A DNA stretch of 41,599 bases, from IMG/VR virus record IMGVR_UViG_3300042397_002046, positions 1-41,599 of that record. One strand, 5' to 3'. Shown piece by piece: positions 1 to 6,546 of this stretch. The position numbers and the translations under genes were made by a program. The notes beneath the pieces are model-generated. The model searched no databases, was not told the origin of the DNA, and saw only the letters and a program-made list of their open reading frames with translations. This stretch comes from a virus. Numbering within the stretch: the first letter of the stretch is position 1; each line of letters opens with the position of its first letter.

Positions 1-126
1 GATATGAATACGACGGCTTATTGCCGCAGGACTGGGCGGAAGTGCTTTTCAGAGATAGCGATTTGTTTGCTGACACGCCCCCTGAATTACAGCTCGAAAT
101 GATTCGGTATTTAGCGAAAGACGAGC
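1..126. repeat. Left end, identical to 39664-39789
   Basis: Bases 1-126 match 39664-39789 base for base, and the first difference is at 127 (A against G at 39790). Together with the right-end match (41521-41599 = 1373-1451) this shows that the window overlaps itself. If the sequence is circular, the unit is 39,663 bp. The copies diverge beyond the anchor, so this is not a simple exact terminal redundancy. Confidence 0.95.
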
Positions 127-170
127 AATTCAAAGAACTGATCTTGACTCAACTCAACAGCTTTTTATAG
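1..170 (+). CDS. Small conserved phage protein, C-terminal part (5' cut by window start)
   Basis: The reading frame is open from base 3 to the TAG at 168-170 and encodes the last 55 residues of the same protein that is complete at 39609-39833. The two agree until the last ~14 residues, where this copy reads QFKELILTQLNSFL against RFKELILNQLNSFL. The protein is acidic and looks helical, with no recognised domain. It sits directly before the ssDNA-binding-like gene in the early plus-strand operon. On the circular map this is the same gene as the one at 39609, seen in a second sequence version. Confidence 0.8.
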   Translation, partial: YEYDGLLPQDWAEVLFRDSDLFADTPPELQLEMIRYLAKDEQFKELILTQLNSFL

Positions 171-175
171 GTAAA

Positions 176-194
176 CCGACACCTATCAAGTCGG
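176..194 (+). promoter_or_regulatory. Stem-loop in the leader of the ssDNA-binding-like gene
   Basis: CCGAC (176-180) pairs with GTCGG (190-194) around a 9-nt loop, just before an AT-rich stretch and the AGGAG ribosome binding site of the gene at 213. The other copy of the locus has TCGAC/GTCGA at 39842-39859 in the same place. The outer pair changed C-G to T-A, so pairing is preserved despite substitutions. That covariation suggests a selected RNA structure, for example a translational control site, but the role is inferred. Confidence 0.5.
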
Positions 195-212
195 AATTTT
201 TAGGAGTTTTAA

Positions 213-893
213 ATGGGTTTTATCGCGAAAACGAGCGGCGGCTCTGGTGATTACAAACGCATCCCCGCTGGTGTTTATGTGGCCAGAGCTTACAGTCTGG
301 TTGATCTAGGCACTCAGACCACCAATGGCCAATATGGTGAGAAGCAACAGAAGAAAATCAGACTGTCCTGGGAAGTGTTTGGCGAGGACGAAGGCGGCCA
401 GCCGCTAACCATTGAGATCGACGGCAAACAAATGCCGCTCACAGTCTCCAAAAATTACACGATGAGTCTGCACGAAAAGGCGAGCCTTCGCAAAGAACTG
501 TCAGCCTGGCGCGGCCGTGACTTTACTGAAGAGGAAGCCCAAGGCTTTGACATCTCCAAACTGGTCGGTGCGTATTGCATGGCCAACATCCAGCACTCTG
601 AAAAAGACGGCAAAACATACACCAATGTTGTCGGCCTGACTCCCCTTCCCTCGGCGCTGAAAAACTCCAAACCCGCACCCGTCCACGCCAACATCTTGTT
701 TGATCTTGACGCGCCCGATATGGATCTCTTTTGGTCATTCCCCGAGTGGCTCCAGAACGTGATCAACCTGTCGCCAGAGTGGCAAGCACGAAACGGCCAG
801 CAAGCTCCACAGGCGGCATCACAATCTGCACCACAGCCGGCCGCGCAAGCTGCGAACTCAGTCGCAGAAATGACCGACAACATCCCGTTCTGA
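213..893 (+). CDS. Phage ssDNA-binding / replication protein (DUF669 / NGO0469-like), version A
   Basis: The 226-aa product has the N-terminal GGSGDYKRIPAGVY and mid-protein WRGRDFTEEE...FDISKLVGAYCMANIQHS signature that I associate with phage DUF669/NGO0469-type replication proteins. A disordered Ala/Gln/Pro-rich linker (about 195-218) leads to the C-terminus EMTDNIPF, which resembles the acidic tail ending in DIPF by which bacterial SSB recruits partner enzymes. I infer ssDNA binding in phage replication or recombination. An AGGAG ribosome binding site lies 8 nt before ATG 213. The exonuclease gene starts 11 nt downstream. A second, roughly half-identical version lies at 39879-40550. The family assignment is from memory and moderately sure. 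Confidence 0.7.
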   Translation: MGFIAKTSGGSGDYKRIPAGVYVARAYSLVDLGTQTTNGQYGEKQQKKIRLSWEVFGEDEGGQPLTIEIDGKQMPLTVSKNYTMSLHEKASLRKELSAWRGRDFTEEEAQGFDISKLVGAYCMANIQHSEKDGKTYTNVVGLTPLPSALKNSKPAPVHANILFDLDAPDMDLFWSFPEWLQNVINLSPEWQARNGQQAPQAASQSAPQPAAQAANSVAEMTDNIPF

Positions 894-904
894 GGTGACT
901 GGCC

Positions 905-1609
905 ATGAGCATATTTACCATAGACATTGAGACCGCTCCAGCCCAGAACATCGAGATCATCGAGCTTCTGGCGGCCGAGTCCGTCGCAGAAAAGGCTGCA
1001 ATCAAACCCCCATCCAATTACAAGGACGAGGTCAAGATTGCGGAGTACATCGCGGCCAAGAAACTTGAGATCGATGCTGATTTCGAGAATCGCTATCGAA
1101 AGACGGCCCTCGATGGTGCTTATGGCCAGATCGCCGTGATCGGTATTGCTGTCGACGATGCAGAGCCAGTCGTCTTTTACCAGGACGATTGGCGCAACAC
1201 TGAGAAACGCATCCTGGCTGACGCCTTTCAATACTTGCGATCCAGTTTTGATCCGACTCAGGATCGTCGTCCTGTTTTCGTGGGCCACAACATCACTGGA
1301 TTTGATCTGCGTTTTATCTATCAGCGATGCGCTGTCAATTCCATTGTGCCGCCCTCGATGCTGCCGCTTAATGCGAAATCATGGTCCGAGTCGATTGCTG
1401 ACACGATGACCATGTTCGCAGGATTCGGCAATCGGATCAGCTTAGACAAACTCTGCCGAGTGTTGGGCATCGACAGCCCCAAAGACGGCATCGATGGCAG
1501 CAAGGTCTATGACTATTTGCGTGACGGAAAGATTGAGGAAGTGGCTGCGTACTGTAAGCGCGACATTAAGGCCACTCGCGAGGCGTATCACCGCCTTTCA
1601 TTTACTTAA
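905..1609 (+). CDS. Predicted 3'-5' exonuclease, PolB-exonuclease-like (DEDDy)
   Basis: This 234-aa protein carries all three exonuclease motifs. Motif I is DIE (D7, E9), motif II is GHNITGFDL (H128, N129, D134), and motif III is YCKRD (Y216, D220). They match the DEDDy family of predicted phage exonucleases related to the PolB proofreading domain (PF10108-like), so it should degrade DNA 3' to 5' in a metal-dependent way. It directly follows the ssDNA-binding-like gene, which suggests a recombination or replication-repair pair. About 94% identical DNA is found at 41056-41599, where an HNH gene separates the two partners. Confidence 0.88.
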   Translation: MSIFTIDIETAPAQNIEIIELLAAESVAEKAAIKPPSNYKDEVKIAEYIAAKKLEIDADFENRYRKTALDGAYGQIAVIGIAVDDAEPVVFYQDDWRNTEKRILADAFQYLRSSFDPTQDRRPVFVGHNITGFDLRFIYQRCAVNSIVPPSMLPLNAKSWSESIADTMTMFAGFGNRISLDKLCRVLGIDSPKDGIDGSKVYDYLRDGKIEEVAAYCKRDIKATREAYHRLSFT

Positions 1610-1622
1610 TGAGGGAGAAGTT

Positions 1623-1841
1623 ATGCAACAGAGCAATCACGAAGATAATCAGCCGCGCTGGACAGCGCCTGGGCGAGATTACAAACAAAATCAGCCTGAC
1701 TGGTCTGTGACAGGCGAGGACATCACACTCCACTGGCGAGAGAAATACGGCTGGAAACCGGCCAGCGAGTTGCCAGAGATCAAGGCCAAGCATGAGTATT
1801 TCCGTCTGCGTCAGTACGAGAAAAAAGGTGTCAGTCAATGA
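1623..1841 (+). CDS. Hypothetical phage protein, 72 aa
   Basis: I do not recognise a family. The start at ATG 1623 is chosen because GAGGGAGAAG lies just upstream; an in-frame extension to 1494 would run deep into the exonuclease gene. The product is hydrophilic and rich in Trp, Gln and charged residues (motifs DWSVTGEDITLHWREKYGW and ELPEIKAKHEYFRL), with no membrane segment. Its stop overlaps the start of the HNH gene as ATGA (1838-1841), so the two are probably translationally coupled. Confidence 0.72.
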   Translation: MQQSNHEDNQPRWTAPGRDYKQNQPDWSVTGEDITLHWREKYGWKPASELPEIKAKHEYFRLRQYEKKGVSQ

Positions 1842-2488
1842 AGCGATTCATCTGGACTGATGTGAGCTTAAGCCAACTTCGGCAACATTACCCTCACACC
1901 AAATCTGCCCACGTTGCCAAACTGATCGGCACCAGTCTGTCTAGTGTTTATGCAAAAGCCAAGGTGCTTGGCCTGTCCAAGTCGGCCGAGTTCTTGGCAA
2001 GTGCTGAGTCAGGTCGCACAACCGGTGACAGAGGTAAGCAGACGCGCTTTGTATCAGGCCAACAGTCTTGGAATAAGGGTAAGAGTTACCAAGCTGGTGG
2101 CCGAAGCGCCGAGACACGCTTTGCAGCCGGATCCTCACCCCACAACACAAAGCCGGTCGGCAGCTATCGGATCAATGGCGAAGGCTATCTGGACCGCAAA
2201 GTCAGCAACGAAAAAGGCGCCAATCACGTTCGTTGGCATCCAGTGCATCGGCTTGTTTGGGAAGAGATCAACGGCAAAGTACCTCAAGGATCGATGGTTG
2301 TGTTTCGACCAGGCATGAGAACCAACAAGCTCGAAGAAATCACGATCGATAAGGTTGAATGTGTCACCCGAGCAGAACACGCAAGGCGTCACAATCCTAA
2401 TTCTCGCGGCGCAGAGTTTGGCCACTTAGTCAGACTCAAAGGCGCGATCACCAGGCACGTTAATCGCATTCAGAGAGAGGCAGCATGA
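1838..2488 (+). CDS. HNH endonuclease, probable free-standing homing type
   Basis: In this 216-aa protein residues 1-50 form a helix-turn-helix-like DNA-binding segment (DVSLSQLRQHYP...LIGTSLSSVYAKAKVLGL). Residues 70-110 have the FVSGQQSWNKGK and TRFAAGSSPHNTKPVGS motifs common in phage HNH proteins. The HNH_3-like core spans about 130-180 (WHPVHRLVWEEINGKVPQG, then FRPGMRTNKLEE). It probably cleaves a specific DNA site, as homing endonucleases do. It is embedded in the early operon with ATGA overlaps on both sides, so it is expressed with its neighbours. Confidence 0.82.
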   Translation: MKRFIWTDVSLSQLRQHYPHTKSAHVAKLIGTSLSSVYAKAKVLGLSKSAEFLASAESGRTTGDRGKQTRFVSGQQSWNKGKSYQAGGRSAETRFAAGSSPHNTKPVGSYRINGEGYLDRKVSNEKGANHVRWHPVHRLVWEEINGKVPQGSMVVFRPGMRTNKLEEITIDKVECVTRAEHARRHNPNSRGAEFGHLVRLKGAITRHVNRIQREAA

Positions 2489-2730
2489 GCACGATGTCAG
2501 AGTTACGCGCAGCACTAATGGGTACGCTGGACGATTTACGGGACCGAGAAAATCCTCTTGAAGTGGATCGCGCAAAGGCTATCGCACAGGTGGCCGGCGT
2601 TCTGGTTGACACCGCAAAGGTTGAGATTGATTACCTCAAAGTGACCGGAGGACAAAAAAGCGAATTTATCGAGCCGGCTCAAGAATTACCGAAAGGCATC
2701 GTCGGCATTCGTCAACACAGAATAATTTAA
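2485..2730 (+). CDS. Hypothetical early protein, 81 aa
   Basis: The central section RAKAIAQVAGVLVDTAKVEIDYLKVTGG looks like a compact helical domain. I recall similar small proteins of unknown function in early regions of proteobacterial phages, but cannot name a family. The start ATG 2485 overlaps the stop of the HNH gene (ATGA) and is preceded by GAGAGAGG; an internal ATG at 2494 is possible. The C-terminus is short and basic (GIRQHRII). Co-expression with replication genes suggests a DNA-related role, which is inference only. Confidence 0.72.
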   Translation: MSTMSELRAALMGTLDDLRDRENPLEVDRAKAIAQVAGVLVDTAKVEIDYLKVTGGQKSEFIEPAQELPKGIVGIRQHRII

Positions 2731-2749
2731 TAAAGGAGTATCAACACAC

Positions 2750-2962
2750 ATGGTCACCGCAGAAACAAGACTCAACGAATTACGCGCCGTCATCCGCGAG
2801 GAAGTAACGCAAGAATTGATCAGGCAGATCAGCGAGTGCGAGAAACAATTGATCAACGCTCGCGCCACGATCAGTCGACTCAATTATGACCTCGATGCCC
2901 TGAGATTAGATCTGCATTTTTTTGAATCATCAAAAGAGAACAATCGTGTCAAACCCAATTAG
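2750..2962 (+). CDS. Hypothetical coiled-coil protein, 70 aa
   Basis: ATG 2750 follows AAGGAG at 2733-2738. Residues 3-60 are almost all helix-forming and charged (ETRLNELRAVIREEVTQELI, then QISECEKQLINARATISRL), with heptad-like Leu/Ile spacing, so a dimeric coiled coil is likely. No enzyme motif is visible. The 3' end overlaps the start of the next gene by 17 nt in another frame. Function unknown. Confidence 0.65.
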   Translation: MVTAETRLNELRAVIREEVTQELIRQISECEKQLINARATISRLNYDLDALRLDLHFFESSKENNRVKPN

Positions 2963-3254
2963 CTCAATACTCGGCCAATTAAAGCCAGCATCATTTAAGC
3001 CCAGCGAACATGATGACGCCACCGTCGTCACGTTTGTCGCGCAGATCGAGGTCCCTCTCGATGTTGCGGACGCTGTGGTCGCTCAATTTGATGAGCCAGA
3101 GGTCATGGAGGCAACCCGATCGGCTGCTGCCAATCGACTGATCGGACTGGTCTACGGTCCGGCCGCCGCTCAATTGATTGAGCTGCGCGACAAGATGCCG
3201 AAGAAATATCAGCCAAAGATCAACAAGATCCTGGCGACGTTTATCAGCGGATAG
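2946..3254 (+). CDS. Hypothetical protein, 102 aa (GTG start)
   Basis: The product is soluble and mixed alpha/beta, with motifs TFVAQIEVPLDVADAVVAQFDEPEV and a basic C-terminal half (LRDKMPKKYQPKINKILATF). No family is recognised. GTG 2946 is preferred over TTG 2922 because an AAAGAGAA purine run lies 6 nt before it and the upstream extension lies inside the coiled-coil gene. It sits in the dense early operon, 9 nt before the next start. Confidence 0.62.
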   Translation: MSNPISSILGQLKPASFKPSEHDDATVVTFVAQIEVPLDVADAVVAQFDEPEVMEATRSAAANRLIGLVYGPAAAQLIELRDKMPKKYQPKINKILATFISG

Positions 3255-3263
3255 GGGCGCAGA

Positions 3264-3638
3264 ATGGGCGTGGCGAAAGTAGAAAATTCAATTATCCATA
3301 AAGTGTTTTTGACGCTTGAGCAAATCAATCAAGGGACTGTCAAGCAAATTGCGGCCGCTTGCAATATGACTCCTCTGCAAACAACAAACGCCATTGATCG
3401 GCTGCTTGAATTGAATAAAGCTCATGTTGTTGACTGGAATCACACAGAAACAGCTCGTTGTCCAGTTCGTGTGATTAAGCTCGGCCGAGGTGTTAATAAA
3501 ACCCGCGAACGCAAGTCGGACATCGTGGAGCGTGACACCAGCCTCCACGATGCGAAACTCAAGATGGCAGAGCATAAAAGATGGCTGGCAACATTCAAGC
3601 CGCGCCCAGATGTAGCTGCTGCATGGATGGTCAAATGA
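3264..3638 (+). CDS. Winged-helix DNA-binding protein, probable regulator
   Basis: Residues about 10-60 look like a winged helix-turn-helix (FLTLEQINQGTVKQIAAACN, then MTPLQTTNAIDRLLELNKAHVV), similar in layout to MarR-like or replication-initiator winged helices. A long basic segment follows (KLGRGVNKTRERKSDIVERD) and then an amphipathic C-terminus. It could regulate early transcription or act at an origin; the sequence does not decide. The stop overlaps the next ATG by ATGA. Confidence 0.65.
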   Translation: MGVAKVENSIIHKVFLTLEQINQGTVKQIAAACNMTPLQTTNAIDRLLELNKAHVVDWNHTETARCPVRVIKLGRGVNKTRERKSDIVERDTSLHDAKLKMAEHKRWLATFKPRPDVAAAWMVK

Positions 3639-3820
3639 AAACACAGCCGGACCTGTTTACCTTGGTTGAAGCGCAACCATTACATGACGAGATCAAGCGA
3701 TTATCAGACCTGAATAGACGCTTGGTGGCCGCCGCCCGAGAACTGGGTGCAGCAGACGATACGCACGAATGGGACGACGCTTGGAGCAAGATGTTTAAGC
3801 TGTTTAAGGAGTGTTCATAA
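3635..3820 (+). CDS. Hypothetical protein, 61 aa
   Basis: The start at ATG 3635 is chosen because it overlaps the upstream stop as ATGA; an in-frame extension to 3581 would add residues encoded inside the upstream gene. The product MKTQPDLFTLVEAQPLHDEI... is acidic and helical with a possible short coiled coil (EIKRLSDLNRRLVAAARELG). No family is recognised. Its last base is shared with the start codon of the excisionase-like gene. Confidence 0.62.
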   Translation: MKTQPDLFTLVEAQPLHDEIKRLSDLNRRLVAAARELGAADDTHEWDDAWSKMFKLFKECS

Positions 3821-4038
3821 TGAGCGACCAGGTAACAAACCGGATCCGATGGGTCAAATTAAACAAGTATTGCGAACTGACCGGCGACACGCCGGACGCC
3901 GTTTATGCTAAAAACAGACGCAAACTATGGAAAATAGATCAACATTACCGAAAGGCCCCTGATGGGTGCCTGTGGATAAATCTGGACGAGGTAGAACAAT
4001 GGGTCGAGACACAGCGATATCAGTCCCACGCGGCCTGA
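3820..4038 (+). CDS. xis: Excisionase-like small DNA-binding protein
   Basis: The 72-aa product begins MSDQVTNRIRWVKLNKYCELTGDTPDAVYAK. It matches the common phage excisionase-type pattern: a WVKL...YCELTGDT...AV N-terminal helix-turn-helix, then a wing ending in PDGCLWINLDEVEQWVE. Such proteins bend attachment-site DNA and direct the integrase to excise. ATG 3820 follows AAGGAG at 3807-3812. It overlaps the start of the integrase gene by 40 nt, the usual tight xis-int arrangement. Assignment rests on this pattern and on the adjacency. Confidence 0.78.
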   Translation: MSDQVTNRIRWVKLNKYCELTGDTPDAVYAKNRRKLWKIDQHYRKAPDGCLWINLDEVEQWVETQRYQSHAA

Positions 4039-5222
4039 CCCTACGCGACACTTCTGAGGGCGTAAGGATTCAAGTTTCTTTCGTCTGGGAGGGCAAACAA
4101 TGCCGCGAGCTGTTACCACCAGGCAAACTGACAAAATCTTATATAGAGTATGCGACGGGACTCCGGGCCGAGATCAAACGCCGGCTGGCTGATGGCACTT
4201 TCAACTATGCCAGTTATTTCCCCAACTCACCCCGCGCCCAGGAATCCGCCCCCGTTGTCGCTCCGCTGACACTTGGATCGCTCCTGATCAAACAATTACA
4301 GACTTATGAGCGCCAGGCAGCAAACGGCTCGCTCTCGCCGTCCACGCTCCAGGGATATTCAAAGGCCATTAAAAATCGCCTGATCCCTAAGTTCGGCTCG
4401 ATGCCGCTGTCTGAGCTTGCCCCATCAATGTTGCGCGAATGGGTGGCTGATCTGGGTGTGACGGCCAAGACCGTCCGCAATGCGTTGACCCCTCTGCGAT
4501 CCGTCCTGGACGATGCCGTCAATGATGAGCTGCTGGAATTCAATCCACTCGATCGAATCGCACTTGGCAAGTTGCTGCGCCAGACCACCAAAAAATCCGA
4601 GTACCAGGTCGATCCGTTTGACCAGGACGAATGTGTCGCGCTGATCAAAGCGGCCAGGTCAGATGAGCGAGCGATGGTCCAGTTCTGGCTTCAGACGGGT
4701 CTGCGCCCAGGCGAGTTGATTGCTTTATCATGGTCGTCAATCGACTGGATCAAGGGCAAGGTCAGGATCGAGGCCAACCAAGTCACTGGAATGCAGGACG
4801 GCAAGATCCGTCAGATCGACAAGACGCCAAAAACAGAATCCGGCAAACGAGACATTGATTTGTCGGCGGCCGCACTCGATGCGCTGTCGGCACAAAAGTC
4901 CGTCTCGTTTCTGGAAGGTGGTCGGGTCTGGTTTAACCCACGAACTGCCGCCCCTTGGTTGTCCGACGCGCAGATCCGAAAGACACTCTGGGACCCTCTT
5001 TGCAAACGTGCTGGCGTTCGATATCGCAACCCTTACCAGGTGCGCCACACATTCGCCTCAACTCTGCTGACAGCGGGAGCAAACCCGTTCTGGCTCGTCG
5101 GTCAGATGGGCCACGTTGACGTCCAAATGATCTTTCGCACATACGGAAAGTTCATCCCTGCGAACTTCACGAAGGCTGGTGCTAATTTCGATCACGTTGT
5201 CGAAATGTCCGGTACCAAATAG
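3999..5222 (+). CDS. int: Tyrosine-family site-specific integrase
   Basis: This 407-aa recombinase inserts the phage into the host attachment site. An N-terminal arm-binding domain of DUF3596 type spans about 15-75 (GVRIQVSFVWEGKQCRELLP), a SAM-like core-binding domain about 90-185, and the catalytic domain about 205-400. Visible catalytic residues are Arg in TGLRPGE (about 235), Lys in KTPKTESGKRD, Arg in YQVRHTFAS (about 349), His in MGHVD (about 371) and Tyr in RTYGKF (about 382). The usual first His of the HxxR box is Tyr here. ATG 3999 is preferred over GTG 3966, which lies deep in xis. Its stop codon overlaps the first arm-site repeat. Confidence 0.95.
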   Translation: MGRDTAISVPRGLTLRDTSEGVRIQVSFVWEGKQCRELLPPGKLTKSYIEYATGLRAEIKRRLADGTFNYASYFPNSPRAQESAPVVAPLTLGSLLIKQLQTYERQAANGSLSPSTLQGYSKAIKNRLIPKFGSMPLSELAPSMLREWVADLGVTAKTVRNALTPLRSVLDDAVNDELLEFNPLDRIALGKLLRQTTKKSEYQVDPFDQDECVALIKAARSDERAMVQFWLQTGLRPGELIALSWSSIDWIKGKVRIEANQVTGMQDGKIRQIDKTPKTESGKRDIDLSAAALDALSAQKSVSFLEGGRVWFNPRTAAPWLSDAQIRKTLWDPLCKRAGVRYRNPYQVRHTFASTLLTAGANPFWLVGQMGHVDVQMIFRTYGKFIPANFTKAGANFDHVVEMSGTK

Positions 5223-5239
5223 CACCAGAATAGCACCAG
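5218..5239 (+). promoter_or_regulatory. Left integrase arm-site repeats (2 x 11 bp)
   Basis: AATAGCACCAG occurs twice in tandem at 5218-5228 and 5229-5239, overlapping the int stop. The same 11-mer recurs on the other side of the tmRNA-like core at 5422 and 5433. Direct repeats flanking an attachment core, spaced by about one helical turn, are what the arm-binding domain of a tyrosine integrase uses. Binding itself is inferred. Confidence 0.75.
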
Positions 5240-5270
5240 AAACGCAAAACACCCCGGAGAGCCGCATATC

Positions 5271-5312
5271 TATTGAAATTAGACGGGGGTTCAATTCCCC
5301 CCGGCTCCACCA
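5271..5312 (+). other. attP core: 3' end of tmRNA (ssrA) or tRNA gene
   Basis: The segment carries a T-arm (GGGGG-TTCAATT-CCCCC), the 3' strand of an acceptor stem (CGGCTCC) and an encoded CCA at 5310-5312. The GACGGGGGTTC lead-in resembles bacterial tmRNA 3' ends more than ordinary tRNAs, and no anticodon arm lies upstream, so it is a fragment. Phages that integrate into ssrA carry such a 3' end to restore the gene. Only one copy is present, with phage genes on both sides, so this is attP and not attL or attR. Confidence 0.8.
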
Positions 5313-5334
5313 GTATAGACAGAGATAGACAGTC

Positions 5335-5375
5335 AAACCCCCTTAGAACATCACGTTCTCCGGGGGTTTTTCTTT
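5335..5375 (+). terminator. Rho-independent terminator carried with the tmRNA-like end
   Basis: AAACCCCC (5335-5342) pairs with GGGGGTTT (5362-5369), and an inner stem GAAC/GTTC closes a 5-nt loop. A T-rich run follows to 5375. It lies 22 nt after the CCA end, as expected if the phage brings the terminator for the reconstituted host RNA gene. In the free phage it can also end the integrase transcript, and being nearly symmetric it may end the lysis transcript from the other side. Confidence 0.8.
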
Positions 5376-5399
5376 CCCTGACTGTCCAATACTGTCCAA

Positions 5400-5443
5400 A
5401 ATAGCGCAAAAATAGCACCGAAATAGCACCAGAATAGCACCAG
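5400..5443 (+). promoter_or_regulatory. Right integrase arm-site repeats (4 phased 11-bp units)
   Basis: Four units start exactly 11 bp apart at 5400 (AATAGCGCA, degenerate), 5411 (AATAGCACCG), 5422 and 5433 (both AATAGCACCAG). They are in the same orientation as the left-arm pair. A second tandem, ACTGTCCAA at 5381-5389 and 5391-5399, lies just inside and could be a site for Xis or a host factor. Together with the core this gives a complete attP architecture. Protein binding is inferred from position and periodicity. Confidence 0.75.
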
Positions 5444-5447
5444 GATT

Positions 5448-6053
5448 TCAGGCCATAGACGCCAAAACAGCGGCATATTTCGCCTGGCGATCATCCAGAC
5501 CATGCGTTCCGCCATTGATCCTCTTGGTCATCGCGACCACATCCTTGGAGTCGGCTAGGGCGTTCAAGCCGTTTGTGGACCAGAACCATCCAGCCGACAA
5601 TGCAGCCATCTCTGGCTCGGCCAAAAGCTCTGGGTTTTCGACAGCGTCCACGCCGGTCGCGTCTGAGAATCGCTGATAGTTGTCTTTACCTGTGAGCTGA
5701 ATCAGGCCTTTTCCTCGGTATTTCCATCCATCACCTGACGATTCGTCGCCGTTGCCCATGCGGCTTGAATATGCCTTATTTGCGATTTTTTCAGGATTGC
5801 GAGCGTATTCTTGGCAATTCTCAGCATTGAACCGGCTCGGCCAGACCCGGCAAAGCGCCTCGGCTGAATAGTTGAGGTTCTCGCTTGTGGCTGTAAACCC
5901 AGCTGACTCATGAGCGATTTGAGATAAGAACCCAGCAATGCGCTCAGGGGTATTTATGTCGAATTGTTCGGCTGTGGCGTTCAATGCGTCGAGCCATTTG
6001 TCTGCCATTGCGGGCGTTGTGATGGCGAGTAGATTCTCTTTAGTGATAAGCAT
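5448..6053 (-). CDS. Endolysin, glycoside hydrolase family 19 (chitinase-like muramidase)
   Basis: The 201-aa enzyme should cut peptidoglycan glycan strands at lysis. GH19 features include the catalytic-acid region AGFLSQIAHESAGF (Glu49), ENLNYSAEAL, and the YRGKGLIQLTGKDNYQRF substrate-cleft motif, and the length is typical of single-domain phage GH19 lysins. No signal peptide is visible, so it needs a holin. ATG 6053 is chosen because GGAG lies 7 nt upstream; an extension to 6083 would run into the preceding HNH gene. It is the last gene of the minus-strand late operon, facing attP. Confidence 0.92.
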   Translation of the reverse strand: MLITKENLLAITTPAMADKWLDALNATAEQFDINTPERIAGFLSQIAHESAGFTATSENLNYSAEALCRVWPSRFNAENCQEYARNPEKIANKAYSSRMGNGDESSGDGWKYRGKGLIQLTGKDNYQRFSDATGVDAVENPELLAEPEMAALSAGWFWSTNGLNALADSKDVVAMTKRINGGTHGLDDRQAKYAAVLASMA

Positions 6054-6066
6054 GGGTAATCTCCAA

Positions 6067-6546
6067 TCAAATGTGTCTGGCAAATTCGCCGTGGTACTTC
6101 TCTCTGGCTAGTTGAGCCACAAGTTCTGCTGCTTCAAGGTCTTTGAAATATCCAACGCAATGATTTTTGCCTTTAACCATTACACGAACAAGCCAGCATT
6201 TTGAGTGCGGATGCCAGTAAACATTTTTTACTCCGCACTTGTTTGTTTTGGCTATCCTCGAATTGCGAGAGTTTTCGTAGGGGTTCGCTGCGCGTAAATT
6301 TTCAATGCGATTATCTGTACGCACACCGTTAACGTGGTCCACCATTTCCGGCATATACCCGTGGTGCATCATAAAAATAAGTCTGTGTACGACCTGATGA
6401 GTATTGTCTATCTCGGTTTTTATATACCCTTTATCGTCAATGCAGCCCACTTTTGTACCGGCTGTTCTGTTGCCACGACTTGTCTTGCGGTACAGCTCAC
6501 CGTCTCGGTATTCAAAACGCTCTAGCAATTCTTGTTGTGTAATCAT
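6067..6546 (-). CDS. HNH homing endonuclease with AP2-type DNA-binding domain
   Basis: The 159-aa protein has an HNH_3 core at about 50-95 (VVHRLIFMMHHGYMPEMVDH, then VNGVRTDNRIENLRAA) and an AP2-like domain at about 105-155 (GVKNVYWHPHSKCWLVRV, then GYFKDLEAAELVAQLAREKY). This is the classical free-standing phage homing endonuclease layout. It sits between the spanin genes and the endolysin, its ATG overlapping the Rz stop as ATGA. Its base composition is more AT-rich than its neighbours, consistent with mobile insertion. Confidence 0.9.
   Translation of the reverse strand: MITQQELLERFEYRDGELYRKTSRGNRTAGTKVGCIDDKGYIKTEIDNTHQVVHRLIFMMHHGYMPEMVDHVNGVRTDNRIENLRAANPYENSRNSRIAKTNKCGVKNVYWHPHSKCWLVRVMVKGKNHCVGYFKDLEAAELVAQLAREKYHGEFARHI

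Noticed and set aside
455-1288. Long minus-strand open frame across the SSB-like and exonuclease genes
   Set aside because: It is antisense to two genes with clear motifs, has no ribosome binding site, and its translation has no domain pattern.
3966-3998. Integrase start at GTG 3966
   Set aside because: It would extend the overlap with xis without a ribosome binding site; ATG 3999 gives the usual short lead before the arm-binding domain.
5223-5312. Complete tRNA or tmRNA gene at the integration site
   Set aside because: Only the T-arm, the 3' acceptor strand and CCA are present. No anticodon arm, D-arm or 5' acceptor partner precedes them, so it is a fragment serving as attP.
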